Positions 54,301 through 64,000 of a stretch of DNA of 64,000 nt are shown here, in pieces. The notes below the pieces were generated by a model. The model made no database searches, was not told where the DNA came from, and was given only the letters and a program-made list of their open reading frames with translations. A program made the position numbers and the translations under genes. Position 1 is the stretch's first letter, and every line of letters starts with the position of its first letter. The stretch is from Cristatella mucedo (lineage: Eukaryota > Bryozoa > Phylactolaemata > Cristatellidae): contig WPIO01000064.1 of NCBI GenBank assembly GCA_009760855.2, positions 1,558,501 to 1,622,500 on the forward strand. Reading direction: 5' to 3'.

Positions 54301-54520
54301 TTGGCGTGCTGACACTGTGCATGCTGCCACTAACCACATTTTTGCATGCTGACCCTGTGCATGTCACCCCTAACCATGTTATTCATGCTGTTTGTTTTTC
54401 AAGCATGATTTTACTCACCATTCAATTCCATTTTCCTTTGCAGCAAATGTAAAGCGCCTAGAGAGAGATTAAGTTCTCTGAGGGCGCTTAATCAAGTGCA
54501 TTATTATTATTATTATTATA
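54301..54520 (+). mobile_element. LINE-B 3' UTR and tail, continuation
   Basis: GTGCTGACACTGTGCATGCT, the CTAACCATGTTATTCATGC block and GCAAATGTAAAGCGCC with GAGGGCGCTTAATCAAGTGC lead to an (ATT)n tail ending at 54520. This is the clearest example of the LINE-B 3' hairpin. Confidence 0.92.
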
Positions 54521-54835
54521 AAAGCAAAGGTACAACTGAGTGTCATCCGCACAGAAGTGAAGCCTAGATGGTGCTTGGTAATCACATCAACAGAAGGGAG
54601 AGTATAAACCGTGAAAAAAACCGGACCTAGCACGGAGCCCTGAGGTACCGCTTATTTCAGAGGTACCTCGGATGATCTTTGTCCATTTACGTCAATACTC
54701 TGGAGTCTGCCACTGAGATAGGACCTGAACCATTGCAGAGCAGTGCCAGTAATGCACAGGCGAGATGAGAGGCGCTCCAGAAGAACTTTGTGATCGATAG
54801 TATCAAATGGAGTTCAAATAAAGTTCAAACGGAGA
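54521..54835 (-). mobile_element. LINE-B reverse transcriptase, left part of the split minus copy
   Basis: On the minus strand, FDTIDHKVLLERLSSRLCIT, ALQWFRSYLSGRLQSIDVNG and [20 protein letters not shown] can be read with one stop. These are motifs A and B of a LINE polymerase. Together with 50842-51888 this makes one element. Confidence 0.88.
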
Positions 54836-55690
54836 AGCAAAGAGGTTGGTCAGGACCGCGAGATTTCGGCTGCTCATACTCGCTGCTTCGTTGAGTTTAG
54901 AGCGGCAGCATGCTGCACGCTGGCGTTTGCTTTTCAGCTGCCGCTTTTAGCAACGCACAGCTTAAAGCGCCGGCTGCCCTTTCAATAGCGACAGTAAGGC
55001 GCCATTAGCTGGGAAGCGCCGTCTGTGCCATAAAGGGACCCTTGCCACTGAGCGTCGCAAATTACCGAATCAAGGACTAATTTTGTGCTCTCGCTAATGA
55101 GGAAATATATTTATTTCAATTAGGCGAGCGGGAGCATGTTAGATTGGTAATTGGAATCGACTAACGCAGGCCCAATGGAGGCCAAATGGAGCGTCGTGAA
55201 AAGTCTCCGCCATTTCGACATCTGAGATAGGCGTACTGATATTGGCATTGCCGATGGCTCATGCGACCGCCATTTGCGGCGTCAGGATTGCTGTTGAATC
55301 TCTGCTCTTAGCCTGGGGGATTCTAGGTAGGTAAACCCGCAGAGCTGCCTCGATCGCTCTGCGGTGGCGGCGGCAGCGGCAGCGGCCGCTGTGGATGCCG
55401 AGCGCTGCGAACGTAGGCAAAGTACTGCACTGTCGGCGCCCTAGCGTGCAGCTTTCTCGAGAACGTAACCTACTGAACAAGCCCTATTGCTTTACGTGCT
55501 CATCCGTGTATGCGTCGCGAGTTATTTTGACGCCTTTTCTTGGTTTTTATTTGACAGCTTTTGACGGCTTTTCTTGGCAAACTATGCCGGTCGTTACCTG
55601 CCTGTTCAGGTGTTCTGGAAAGTTCAGAGTAGCTTGTGTGGAGCATTAGCGTAGCTGCCGAGAATAGCTAAGATTGGTTAGTGCTAGATC
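54836..55690. other. intergenic, nothing recognised
   Basis: A GCGGCAGCGGC-rich patch lies at 55355-55400. No gene or repeat end is supported. Confidence 0.4.
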
Positions 55691-55693
55691 TCG

Positions 55694-55843
55694 GGCGTCT
55701 GCTTACCCTCGATATCGTCTGCTCGCCCTTGCTATCGTCTGCTCACCCTTGCTATCGTCTGCTCACCCTTGCTGTCGTCTGCTCACCTTTCCTATATCGT
55801 CTGCTCACCCTTGCTGCCGTCTGCTAACCCTTGCTATCCTCTA
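55694..55843. repeat. minisatellite, 20-22 bp unit, about seven copies
   Basis: The unit TATCGTCTGCTCACCCTTGC repeats with single-base variants. The outer copies are the most diverged, as expected for a minisatellite. Confidence 0.92.
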
Positions 55844-56112
55844 GCTTCGCAGGCGCAACTGCAAGTAAACGTGGCGGTGTGCGTTTCGGAGCAGGGTTTT
55901 GGATTGGTTGGTTGGACACGTTCTTTTCGTTGGCTCAAGATGACACTATTAGCTTGGTTCAAAAGTTAGCTCGCAGACTGAAGTGAGTGCCTATTTATAG
56001 CCACCTACCAGTAGCCAGAGACATTCAAGGAGTGGGTTTCAGAGAGTTCAATCTCGGTGAAGATAGCGTAAATGTGGAAGGACCCCGTTGCACTCATTGC
56101 AACGAAACAATG

Positions 56113-56265
56113 ATGGTGAGCCGTGATGGCACACTAGGTAAGGCGGTTGCTTTTCACGATCTCGGTCCCAAAGTGGGTGATCCTGTATTGCCACTGCGAG
56201 CGGCGGTGATAGTCGTAAAGGCTCTTCTATAGTTATACGAAAGAGGCTGTTAAATCAGCTGTGAA
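56113..56265 (+). mobile_element. tRNA-derived SINE
   Basis: It starts TGGTGAGCCGTGATGGCACA and TAGGTAAGGCGGTTGC, the same as the 25.4-kb copy, with a deletion across the B box. The body GTGATCCTGTATTGCCACTG and AGAGGCTGTTAAATCAGCT follows. Confidence 0.85.
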
Positions 56266-56344
56266 GCAGCACAACTTATCTGGCCTGTCATGATCGACCG
56301 TAAAGACCAGGTTGCTACAAAAATAAGTGTAACAATAGTAGTAC

Positions 56345-56440
56345 TAGGTCATTTGTATGGCACCCAAAGAGAACTTAATCTCTATCTGGGCAATGTAAAA
56401 TTCTCTGCAAAAGAATTAGTACCGTACGGTGAGTGACGAG
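56345..56440 (-). mobile_element. LINE-B 3' end relic
   Basis: AAAGAGAACTTAATCTCTAT and GGGCAATGTAAAATTCTCTG are the reversed hairpin in weakened form. GGTGAGTGACGAGCACGG follows. Confidence 0.5.
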
Positions 56441-56487
56441 CACGGTATCAAGCTTGCAAAAGCTAAGGACTGTTATGCTTAGGCAGG

Positions 56488-56532
56488 CGAAAGCAGACAC
56501 GAAGCAGACACGAAGCAGACACGAAGCAGACA
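56488..56532. repeat. short tandem repeat, 12-bp unit
   Basis: The unit GCAGACACGAA occurs about four times in a row. Confidence 0.85.
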
Positions 56533-56704
56533 CTCGTGGCCACAGCTTAATGTGACTTCTGGCTGGAAAGATGCCCTGAATGATACACAGGTACGAACAC
56601 AAAACACCGTGGTAGAAAACAAGACAAGCTCACCGGGGTCGCATGTGTACCTGAACCACCGGGGTCGCAGGTGCAGTTGACATGTAAGCGACGATGCGCG
56701 AGCG

Positions 56705-56714
56705 CCACGCGCAC

Positions 56715-56777
<63 letters not shown>
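56705..56777. repeat. (CA)n microsatellite
   Basis: Pure CA repeat of about 70 bp with CACGCA variants at both ends. Confidence 0.96.
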
Positions 56778-56779
<2 letters not shown>

Positions 56780-56929
56780 CACGCGCACGCAAACACTGAG
56801 AGGACTTTATCAACCTTGTATTCGGATGACGCTCGAAGCGAAAAAGCACGATGCCGTTCTCCCCTGCGCCCCCCCCCCGTTCTGTTCTCAGTCCCGTTGC
56901 CGTTCCGCTCGTCCTGCCTCTGCTTAGCA

Positions 56930-57555
56930 GCGAAAGTTCATCAACGGCCGGTCGGTGGACCGAAGCTGCGTGTCGGCTTGTGCCTAAACTACGGGCAGTA
57001 GCTAGTCAAGGGTAGGTTAGCTGACGACAGCTGCGTGCCGACCTGCGACCAAGCCGCAGACGGGGAAGCTCGCCAGAGTGGATGCGTCTTCGGCTGAGAT
57101 GCATCTTAAAGGCTGCAAGGTCATTGCTGGTTGTGACCGCAAACGGAAGCTTCCGTCCCAAACTTGTGGTGCATGACGGGCTGGAGGCTCGATCGCCAGA
57201 AGAAGATTTCAGTTTAGTGCACGAGGGAGGACAAGAGGACTAGATGCTGAGGAGCGAGTGTTAATGTGCGATGGTCGAGTGCGACCACTGGAGGAACGAG
57301 GAGGTCGGATAGGGGGAGGCCGAGGGTGTGGCGAGTGAACTGACGTGTACTAGGAAACCAATGAAGCTCAGCCTTAAGTAACTGTAGTACTTAAGTAACT
57401 TAGGTAACTGCGGTGGCCAAATAGTTGACTACAGGCCTGATAAGCCGCTGAGTTTTACACTATCTGCAGACTGTTAAGGGCACATGCCTGAAGATTGAGA
57501 ATTGCAATAAACTAGACGCAATATCACGAATTCCTAAACTAGTTAGGCCGTCGTA
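56930..57555. other. intergenic, nothing recognised
   Basis: No frame or repeat end could be supported. AGTAACTGTAGTACTTAAGT-type direct repeats near 57375-57405 are short. Confidence 0.4.
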
Positions 57556-57559
57556 TTCT

Positions 57560-57900
57560 GATATAATTAGGCACTGATTTTGGCGACGTTCCTTAGCCAA
57601 AAAATAGGTCGACTTGACAGTCCGAGAAAGTTTTCTTCTCTAATGAAAAGTCGTTTCTTAATAGTACGGCACCTATATTGCTCGTAGACGTCACGGGAAT
57701 GATGCTAGGTGGACCGATCTCGAGGTTTAGGTCTTCCAATTTTCGGGTGACACAAGTTTTTCGTATAACTGTAAGGTTAGTCTTATCACTGTTCAGCTCC
57801 ACTAAGTTAGTTGCCATCCAAACACGAATGTCATCAATACAGAGTGTAAAGGAATTAAATGAATTGGATGAAGAGTATGGTATAGCCCACTCCGAGTCGA
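57560..57900 (-). mobile_element. LINE-B-related reverse transcriptase fragment
   Basis: The minus strand gives WMATNLVELNSDKTNLTVI then LEDLNLEIGPPSIIPVTSTS, resembling FELNDDKAKLLVMGKPNV and LKIGSASISPIESAS at 51.7 kb. It is a different subfamily judging by the differences. Confidence 0.7.
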
Positions 57901-57911
57901 AGCGGCTTTCG

Positions 57912-57913
<2 letters not shown>

Positions 57914-57945
<32 letters not shown>

Positions 57946-58030
57946 ATGTGTAGGTATGTGTGTGTGTGAGTGCTCGTGTGCATGCGTATGTGTGCACGCT
58001 CGCTCGCGCCCGTGTATGTGTGTGTGTTCG
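57914..58030. repeat. (TG)n microsatellite, impure
   Basis: About 30 bp of pure TG followed by 80 bp with interruptions. Confidence 0.9.
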
Positions 58031-58039
58031 CGAGTGCAA

Positions 58040-59160
58040 TAAATGGCAGCAATATGCATCTAGATCATTACGAAATAAAGAAGAACAAAAAGTTATATTG
58101 AAGCAGTCGATGAAATAAAAACGAGATTTAACGATAACAACAGTTGAAGCAGTGACTGTCGTCGGTCCGTGAACTCCAGACATGACTGCTGCAGCTGCCT
58201 AGAGCTGCAGGAGAAATCCACCTTGGATGAATAGGGAGGGAAAAGAGCGAGCCGGTGACTCATTGTCCTGAGACGATCTAATGTCGCATAGTCGCAGCTC
58301 ATTACGCTGCAGCAGTTCATCTATGCTTACACAAGCGAAGCCGTGGCGGACCGGGAAAGTCCGAGTAAGGAGGCTGACTTGAGGCCACTGATCAATCGCG
58401 AGCTGCTGCTGTTTCTATTGTGCGACGAAATATCAATCGCCGAATTTTTCTTATTTAAAATGCAACGCCGGAGGATGACCTCGCTTCGCAATCATGAGAG
58501 GTCTTCCATCCAGCAGCGCATTAGCGTACCGGAAGGAGAGCGTCTCTTCGACCCGCGCGCGGGGGGGGGGGGGGGGGGGCGTGTGCTGGTGGTCCGGCAT
58601 GCTCTTCATCTCCGCGACTGGCCTGCCACTCGGCGAGCTGGCGCTTGAGCTCTGCTTGAGACATTACGGAGCTTACCGGCGTCCAAGTGTCTTGTCTTCT
58701 CTACCCTGAACGCGTCGAGAAACACTAATGCTGCGGTTTATTGTCGACCATAAACCTATAAGAGTAGACCTAAAAAAAAAGCATAGACCTAAAATAAAGC
58801 ATTTAACTCAAATCATATTCTTGAATCATGCTTTAAGACAAAGCCGAGTTCTGCAGTCTTGTGAAAAGAAATTGTCAACTGGTAAGAGATCATCAAAGAG
58901 AACCTATAGATGGTCAGCAATTGACAGCGACCTCACAGAAGCACGTCGAATAGTGTGGATTTCGACCCCAATGCTTACGCAGATGGTAGATTAAGATTTA
59001 TAGTAGTCCAGTTTCAAATTCAAGGGGCAGATTTCTGCAAGTTGGAACGTGATCTTGCAACCGCCCAAGGCGCTTCGGAGGTCTTGAACAAGACAGAGAA
59101 ATTTGGATGTCAAATATTTAGAAAGGAAACATACTCCCATCAGTCAGAGTTACAGGCCCG
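58040..59160. other. intergenic, G20-type run at 58560-58580
   Basis: A run of about twenty G residues stands out. An open frame over it (58343-58648) has no family resemblance and I do not call it. Confidence 0.4.
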
Positions 59161-59164
59161 ATTG

Positions 59165-59242
59165 GGACTGCAGCAAATGTAAAGCGCCTAGAAAGAGATT
59201 AAGTTCTCTGAGGGCACTTTATCAAGTACATTATTATTATTC
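59165..59242 (+). mobile_element. LINE-B 3' end
   Basis: GCAGCAAATGTAAAGCGCC, AGAAAGAGATTAAGTTCTCT and GAGGGCACTTTATCAAGTAC end in an (ATT)n tail. Only the last 75 bp are present. Confidence 0.85.
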
Positions 59243-59388
59243 ACGGAGAGCAGGCGACAGAGGATCGAGAACCTCTTTCTCCTCAAAATTACAGCCCTCT
59301 TGGACGATCACAAATCAGGATTGAAAATTGCTAAAGGTAGTATTCTAAATGCGCCGAGCCGTGCTTACCTCAGTCTTTCAGAAGAATG

Positions 59389-59435
59389 TGGTGTGGGCGG
59401 TGGCATTTAATGTGGTGTGGGCGGTGGCATTGAAT
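59389..59435. repeat. two-copy 24-bp tandem repeat
   Basis: TGTGGTGTGGGCGGTGGCAT occurs twice, followed by TTAATG and TGAATG. Confidence 0.85.
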
Positions 59436-61525
59436 GCTGCCTAGGCAGAACCAAAGTGGTTCAGTTTTCAGCGCCCGTCGACTCGGCAAGTCTTGACTAC
59501 TGAAGAGATCGCCGTCTATTGGTTTCTGTTGCTGAATGTAATGTCCTTCGCTATGCTGAGTAGCTATACAGTTTAGTTTGTGCATTTCTTCGTAGGATTC
59601 TTCTCTCTTCAATCTCAGAGAACTCCATCGTCCGTACCTTTGTCACCTGAACCTGACTTTCAGCTCAGAACTCGAGCTTTTACTGGTAATCTAATAAGTC
59701 ATTATGCGACTTCAGCGTACTGAGCAAACCCAAGCCCATAAAACTGCCCCTCCTACTCCGACCTTTGAAATAGGTGACAGATAATAATAAGATTAATATT
59801 GATAATACCAAGGCAATGTTTAGTCAAATCGGTAGCATAATGGACGCCGATTGACACAATTTGGATATGAGCAACTTGAGTCTGAACCATTAGTTAGGCT
59901 TCCAAGTATAAAAAGAGCAGAATGCACCTATTGCACGCTTGCTGGCAATTGCCGCCACCAGCTTCGAGACATGCGGGATTCATGAGGGCAGCTGAAAAAA
60001 GCTAGGAGACTCCTTGAAATTGTGTTAACTTCTTAACCACTGAACGTACTCGGATGGTTATCGAAGCTCATTTAGTGTGAGCCAAGGTACTCGTCTGCAA
60101 TGGACACTGATATGGCCATGCCTCTAATCAGCGTGATTAGGTGTACTACTCCCAGGCCCTAGCCCAGGTAAAGGTGCTCCAACTTTCAATGCGCTTTTAA
60201 AATCATATTAGGCCTTTCGCACAAGCAAACACTAAAAACGACAACTTGTGGCCACGTAGCTACATTCACGATGTTTGGAGTTACCACTCGCACCAAATAG
60301 TAGCCATCGCCCTATTGGTGAACATGAAGTAAAGAGCAACATCCTAGCCACTAACCCGTGTAAAAAAGGGAGTATTCCAACAAGCGAAGTTCCGATGTGA
60401 CTGAAATCACTGAGAACTTAGCCGCTGTGTCTAAGAATGATAATGGGGTGCCAGAAGGCACGATCGCACGGAACGCCGGGATGGCGTAATGGTAGGTAAA
60501 GTTGGATGCCGAGGGAACAAACTTTTGCTTCTAAAGGTAGGACGCTTTACGAAAGGCAATAGCATTTGTATTTTTTCCGCACCGATTTCGGAGTCGAGCC
60601 CCCACACACTACGCCAACTCGCAGCTGAGAGGAGGCTTGGCTGACAGCCCTGAGCCTAACCGCTTTGCTGGATAAGTAGTCGGACCAGCAGTAAAAACCC
60701 TTTGGCACCGTTGAGGCGGTGAATGGCTTCGTGGAAGGGCATTCATTGGATGTCGGGGCCTGGCACCCGATCTACGCTGACTCTGTGCGAGTGGTCAGCT
60801 AGAATGCTCTGTTGCCTACGGTGCATCGATTTATTGCATCGTATGAAGTGAAGTAGATGTTTTGTGCTTAGAGTAGGTGTTGAATGAGTGGATGAAGCAG
60901 ATATGAAGATTTTCCCGTCGCGGCTGTTGCTGCACACGATACTACAATAGCGACACCAGCTTTCGCATCAGGGTTTTTTTTTTAACAGGACGATTCATTC
61001 ATCATGACCAAATAAGGTATCAGACATGCTTGGCTGGTGTACCTGTTTAGCCATACGGTACCCAATTCCGAAAGTCTCAGCAATGATGGTAAAATTTCAT
61101 CCGGTGGGTCACTTGAGAACGGCCATCAGCTTAGCTGTGTGAAGCTTCCTCACCCACAGCTGATCAAATTCGTACAGCTGCGCGTCTCCTGCACAGATGA
61201 ATACTTGTTGGCAGCATCGAGATTCACCATGGCCTGTTCTCTTCTTGAGCGATTTTGATTAAGCTGGAATAGCTTATACTGCCGAATCACTTTGACACAG
61301 TTGCAGGTGTTTAGTTTAATTATAGGTCTCACAAAACATGTCACTAAAAACGACGTCCTAAAATAACCTACATGACTAAGACCGATGGGACAAGCCCTTC
61401 TGGCAGTTGTGAAGAGCCTGCCCACGCTAGCAACGCTCGCTTACGAAATTTTACGACATATCCTTTATGAACTCGATCTGGTGGTCTTCACTCGAAATGA
61501 AGGAAGAAACAACAAAGTATATTGA
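59436..61525. other. intergenic; possible SINE head at 60478-60610
   Basis: GCCGGGATGGCGTAATGGTA resembles an A-box region and GGAGTCGAGCCCCC a B box, but they are too far apart for a tRNA. A short ATT-tailed stretch near 59780 has no hairpin. Otherwise nothing is recognised. Confidence 0.35.
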
Positions 61526-61527
61526 AT

Positions 61528-61645
61528 TCTTTAACAGCCTCATTTCTATAGCGGCAGAATAGCCTTAACTGCTATCCCCACCGCTTTCGGTTGGCAATTA
61601 AGGATCGCCCAATGCCATATTCCAACCCACAATCTCGGTCTCGAA
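61528..61645 (-). mobile_element. tRNA-derived SINE
   Basis: Reversed body: AACAGCCTCATTTCTATAGC, then GGTTGGCAATTAAGGATCGC. The reversed head GTCTCGAAGAGCAAGCGCCT leads into the C-rich minisatellite. Confidence 0.75.
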
Positions 61646-61657
61646 GAGCAAGCGCCT

Positions 61658-61803
61658 TACCCCCCCCCCCTTATCCCCCGCCTTGTCCCCCGCCTTACCC
61701 CCCCCCCGCCTTACCCCCGCCTTACCCCCGCCTCACCCCCCCCCCGCCTTACCACCGCCCCCCCCCCCCCGCCTTACCCCCCCCCCCGCCTTACCCCCCC
61801 CCC
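61658..61803. repeat. C-rich minisatellite, CCCCGCCTTACC units
   Basis: About ten units of GCCTTACC separated by C runs of varying length. On the minus strand it is G-rich with repeated GGTAAGG. Confidence 0.92.
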
Positions 61804-62177
61804 GTCTATCGCGGTGCTAAATAATAGAGTGCTGTCAATGAAAAATCCGGGAGTAAATAACGGCGACTACTTTTGATCGAACAGGTACGGGATTTCAAAA
61901 AAGTCAAGTGTTTATTGCAGTTTATTCATTATTTCTTTTAACGAAGGATGGATTAGCTCAAGTGGCTGGTGTCAAGTGGTTAAGGTAAATTGCCTTATTT
62001 CCGGCTGTTTTTTCTCGCTTGCAGTATTAATGTTCGCCATCAAGCAAGGTCTCGACAAGCCTTTAAGGTGATCGCAAATCAACCAAGTACGTCACTGACA
62101 GCACGCTAGTTGCTTTCGATCTCCTGCCTACGGCGCTCAATCACTGAAGTCGTATGAACCGCATGCAAACGAGACCA

Positions 62178-62328
62178 AATAATAATAAAATAATAATAAT
62201 AATAATGCACTTGATAAAGCGTCCTCAGAGAACTCAATCTCTCTCTAGGAGCCTTACATTTGCTGCAAAGGGAAATACAATTGAATGGTGAGTAATATTA
62301 TGCTTGATAAACAAACAAAATGAATACC
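62178..62328 (-). mobile_element. LINE-B 3' end
   Basis: (AAT)n, then GCACTTGATAAAGCGTCCTC, AGAGAACTCAATCTCTCTCT and CATTTGCTGCAAAGGG, the reversed hairpin with its flanks. Confidence 0.85.
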
Positions 62329-62559
62329 AAAGGGATGCCAGAGCAAAGCCATTTGATCAGCCTGTAGTCGTCTAGCGATAAGACTACTAAAGTCTACGCT
62401 AAAGTGGCAGAGGTACCGCCGGAGAGAGGACCGAGCCGAGTATAGATAAATAAGCCATTGAGACGAAAGGCTAAGAATGCAGCTTAGAAGGCCAAACAGA
62501 AAGTGCTCTACATCGGGCGCGAGGCTATCTGGCGCGTTAACATTGAGAATGCGGCCACT

Positions 62560-62662
62560 AAGCACTCACCATGCTTCCTTTATAGCCTATGTAAAGTGCC
62601 TATGAAGAGATTAAGTTCTCCGAGGGCACTATACTAACGTATTATTATGATTATCCAAGTGC
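62560..62662 (+). mobile_element. LINE-B 3' end, opposite orientation
   Basis: CACTCACCATGCTTCCTTTA, GAAGAGATTAAGTTCTCC and GAGGGCACTATACTAACG end in an ATTATTATGATTAT tail. Confidence 0.8.
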
Positions 62663-62781
62663 CAAATTCTTTTTAAACTAGCAATTCGAGCGAGACGTTT
62701 GCCTTTCACGTAAGCAGCATAATGCTACGATAGCGTGCTGGTGCGCCCGCTATCTCTTATATTACTGCGCGGCATTTCTAG

Positions 62782-63084
62782 GGGCAATTTGTGTTCTTAA
62801 CGGAGCTTCGCTCGAGGATTCGACGGAAACGTATGGACATTCTGCACTCGATAAGGAATCTCTCGGGCTAATTGTCGCCGACGACGGCGTGGCGGCAGCA
62901 GCGGTCTACAGTGGTGGCAAAAACCGCAGCCTGCGAACCTCGAACGGAGGAGCGAGGACGTTCTACAAATCATGCGAAGCTGTCGGGCTCTGTTTAAATG
63001 GAGGACTCTGCATCAACGAGACAGAATTCGGCGGCTTTCGTTGCGCATGCCGGCTGGGATACTCGGGTCAACATTGTGCGAGAG
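62782..63084 (+). CDS. exon with one EGF-like domain, partial gene
   Basis: This is one exon of a gene that continues off the right side. The six-cysteine EGF pattern is complete: CEAVGLCLNGGLCINE, then FRCACRLGYSGQHC. NGGLC and GYSGxxC are hallmarks. The likely acceptor is CATTTCTAG and the exon would be 303 nt with phase 1 at both ends, the usual phase for EGF exons. The donor reads AGAG/GCAAGT, a GC-AG type. The 60 residues before the domain are polar with no recognised domain. Reading through the acceptor instead gives a hydrophobic run YLLYYCAAFLGAICVLNGAS that could be a signal peptide, but no in-frame Met precedes it. EGF modules mediate extracellular contacts. The protein itself cannot be named. 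Confidence 0.6.
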
Positions 63085-63375
63085 GCAAGTGTGTACTGCT
63101 TTAGCGTCTGCTAGTGGATAGTGCTTATTTCGAAGATGGATTCGAAAGCAGTGCACGTGCCAGCATGGCGCGCGTGCGAGTGTGTGTGCGTGTGTGCTCG
63201 CGGCGCTCTTGGTTCGTACGAGTAGGCGATGAGAGGATCCACCTGACCCAAACCCACGGCTATATGTATGCCAGTAAAGAGCTGAAGAGCACCCAGGTGT
63301 ACACTTTCATCCAAAAAAGAGAAGAAGAAAGAGATAGAGGAGAGAGGGAGGATTGAGAATATTGTTTGATAGGAG

Positions 63376-64000
<625 letters not shown>

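Noticed and set aside
58343-58648. 101-codon frame starting MADRESPSKEADLRPL
   Set aside because: It runs through a G-run to a glycine stretch with no family match or splice support.

Overview
This is animal (metazoan) nuclear DNA. It has intron-containing genes with GT-AG splice sites, a nuclear tRNA gene, tRNA-derived SINEs, several LINE families, a Ty1/Copia element, a hAT-type MITE and very long dinucleotide microsatellites. The sequence suggests an invertebrate, but I cannot place it in a phylum. Nothing points to a prokaryote, an organelle or a CRISPR locus.

Two protein-coding genes can be read almost completely, both on the minus strand. (1) At 11.2-22.8 kb lies a CREC-family (reticulocalbin/calumenin/Cab45) calcium-binding protein of the ER lumen. 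It has a signal-peptide exon, six EF-hand loops spread over four further exons, and a C-terminal KDEL. (2) At 31.0-49.7 kb lies POMGNT1, the Golgi enzyme that adds GlcNAc to O-mannose on alpha-dystroglycan. I resolved 18 coding exons whose splice phases agree throughout: a short basic tail plus type II membrane anchor, a stem lectin-like domain and a GT13 catalytic domain. The predicted protein is about 608 residues. Both genes encode secretory-pathway proteins, but nothing shows that they are co-regulated. A third gene is touched at the right edge: an EGF-like exon (+) at 62.8-63.1 kb. A possible orphan exon (-) lies at 8.7-8.9 kb. One tRNA-Pro(CGG) gene is at 580-651.

The rest is mostly mobile-element debris. 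LINE-A has a 3' tail of CATTA repeats. Its copies include 2.4-3.7, 9.2-9.8, 18.3-19.3, 26.0-27.0, 33.3-34.4, 46.5-47.7 and 53.6-54.3 kb. LINE-B has a TTA-repeat tail and a conserved 3' hairpin, with more than ten 3'-end fragments. A tRNA-derived SINE occurs in about ten full or partial copies. Nested insertions can be dated relative to one another. At 2.2-7.3 kb a LINE-B was split by a Copia element with TTTAT target duplications, and that element's 5' LTR was then split by a LINE-A with AAGAGA duplications. At 50.8-54.8 kb a minus LINE-B was split by a block bounded by 14-bp duplications, which itself contains a plus LINE-B interrupted by a LINE-A.

By region: 0-1.7 kb tRNA and LINE-B/SINE scraps; 1.9-7.3 kb microsatellite and nested elements; 7.3-11.2 kb mostly featureless with a GC-rich patch; 11.2-22.8 kb CREC gene; 23-31 kb intergenic with SINEs, a MITE, a young LINE-A and a CpG-rich block at 27.1-29.3 kb; 31-49.7 kb POMGNT1; 50-62 kb repeat-rich intergenic DNA; 62.8 kb to the end, an EGF exon followed by about 600 bp of compound microsatellite.
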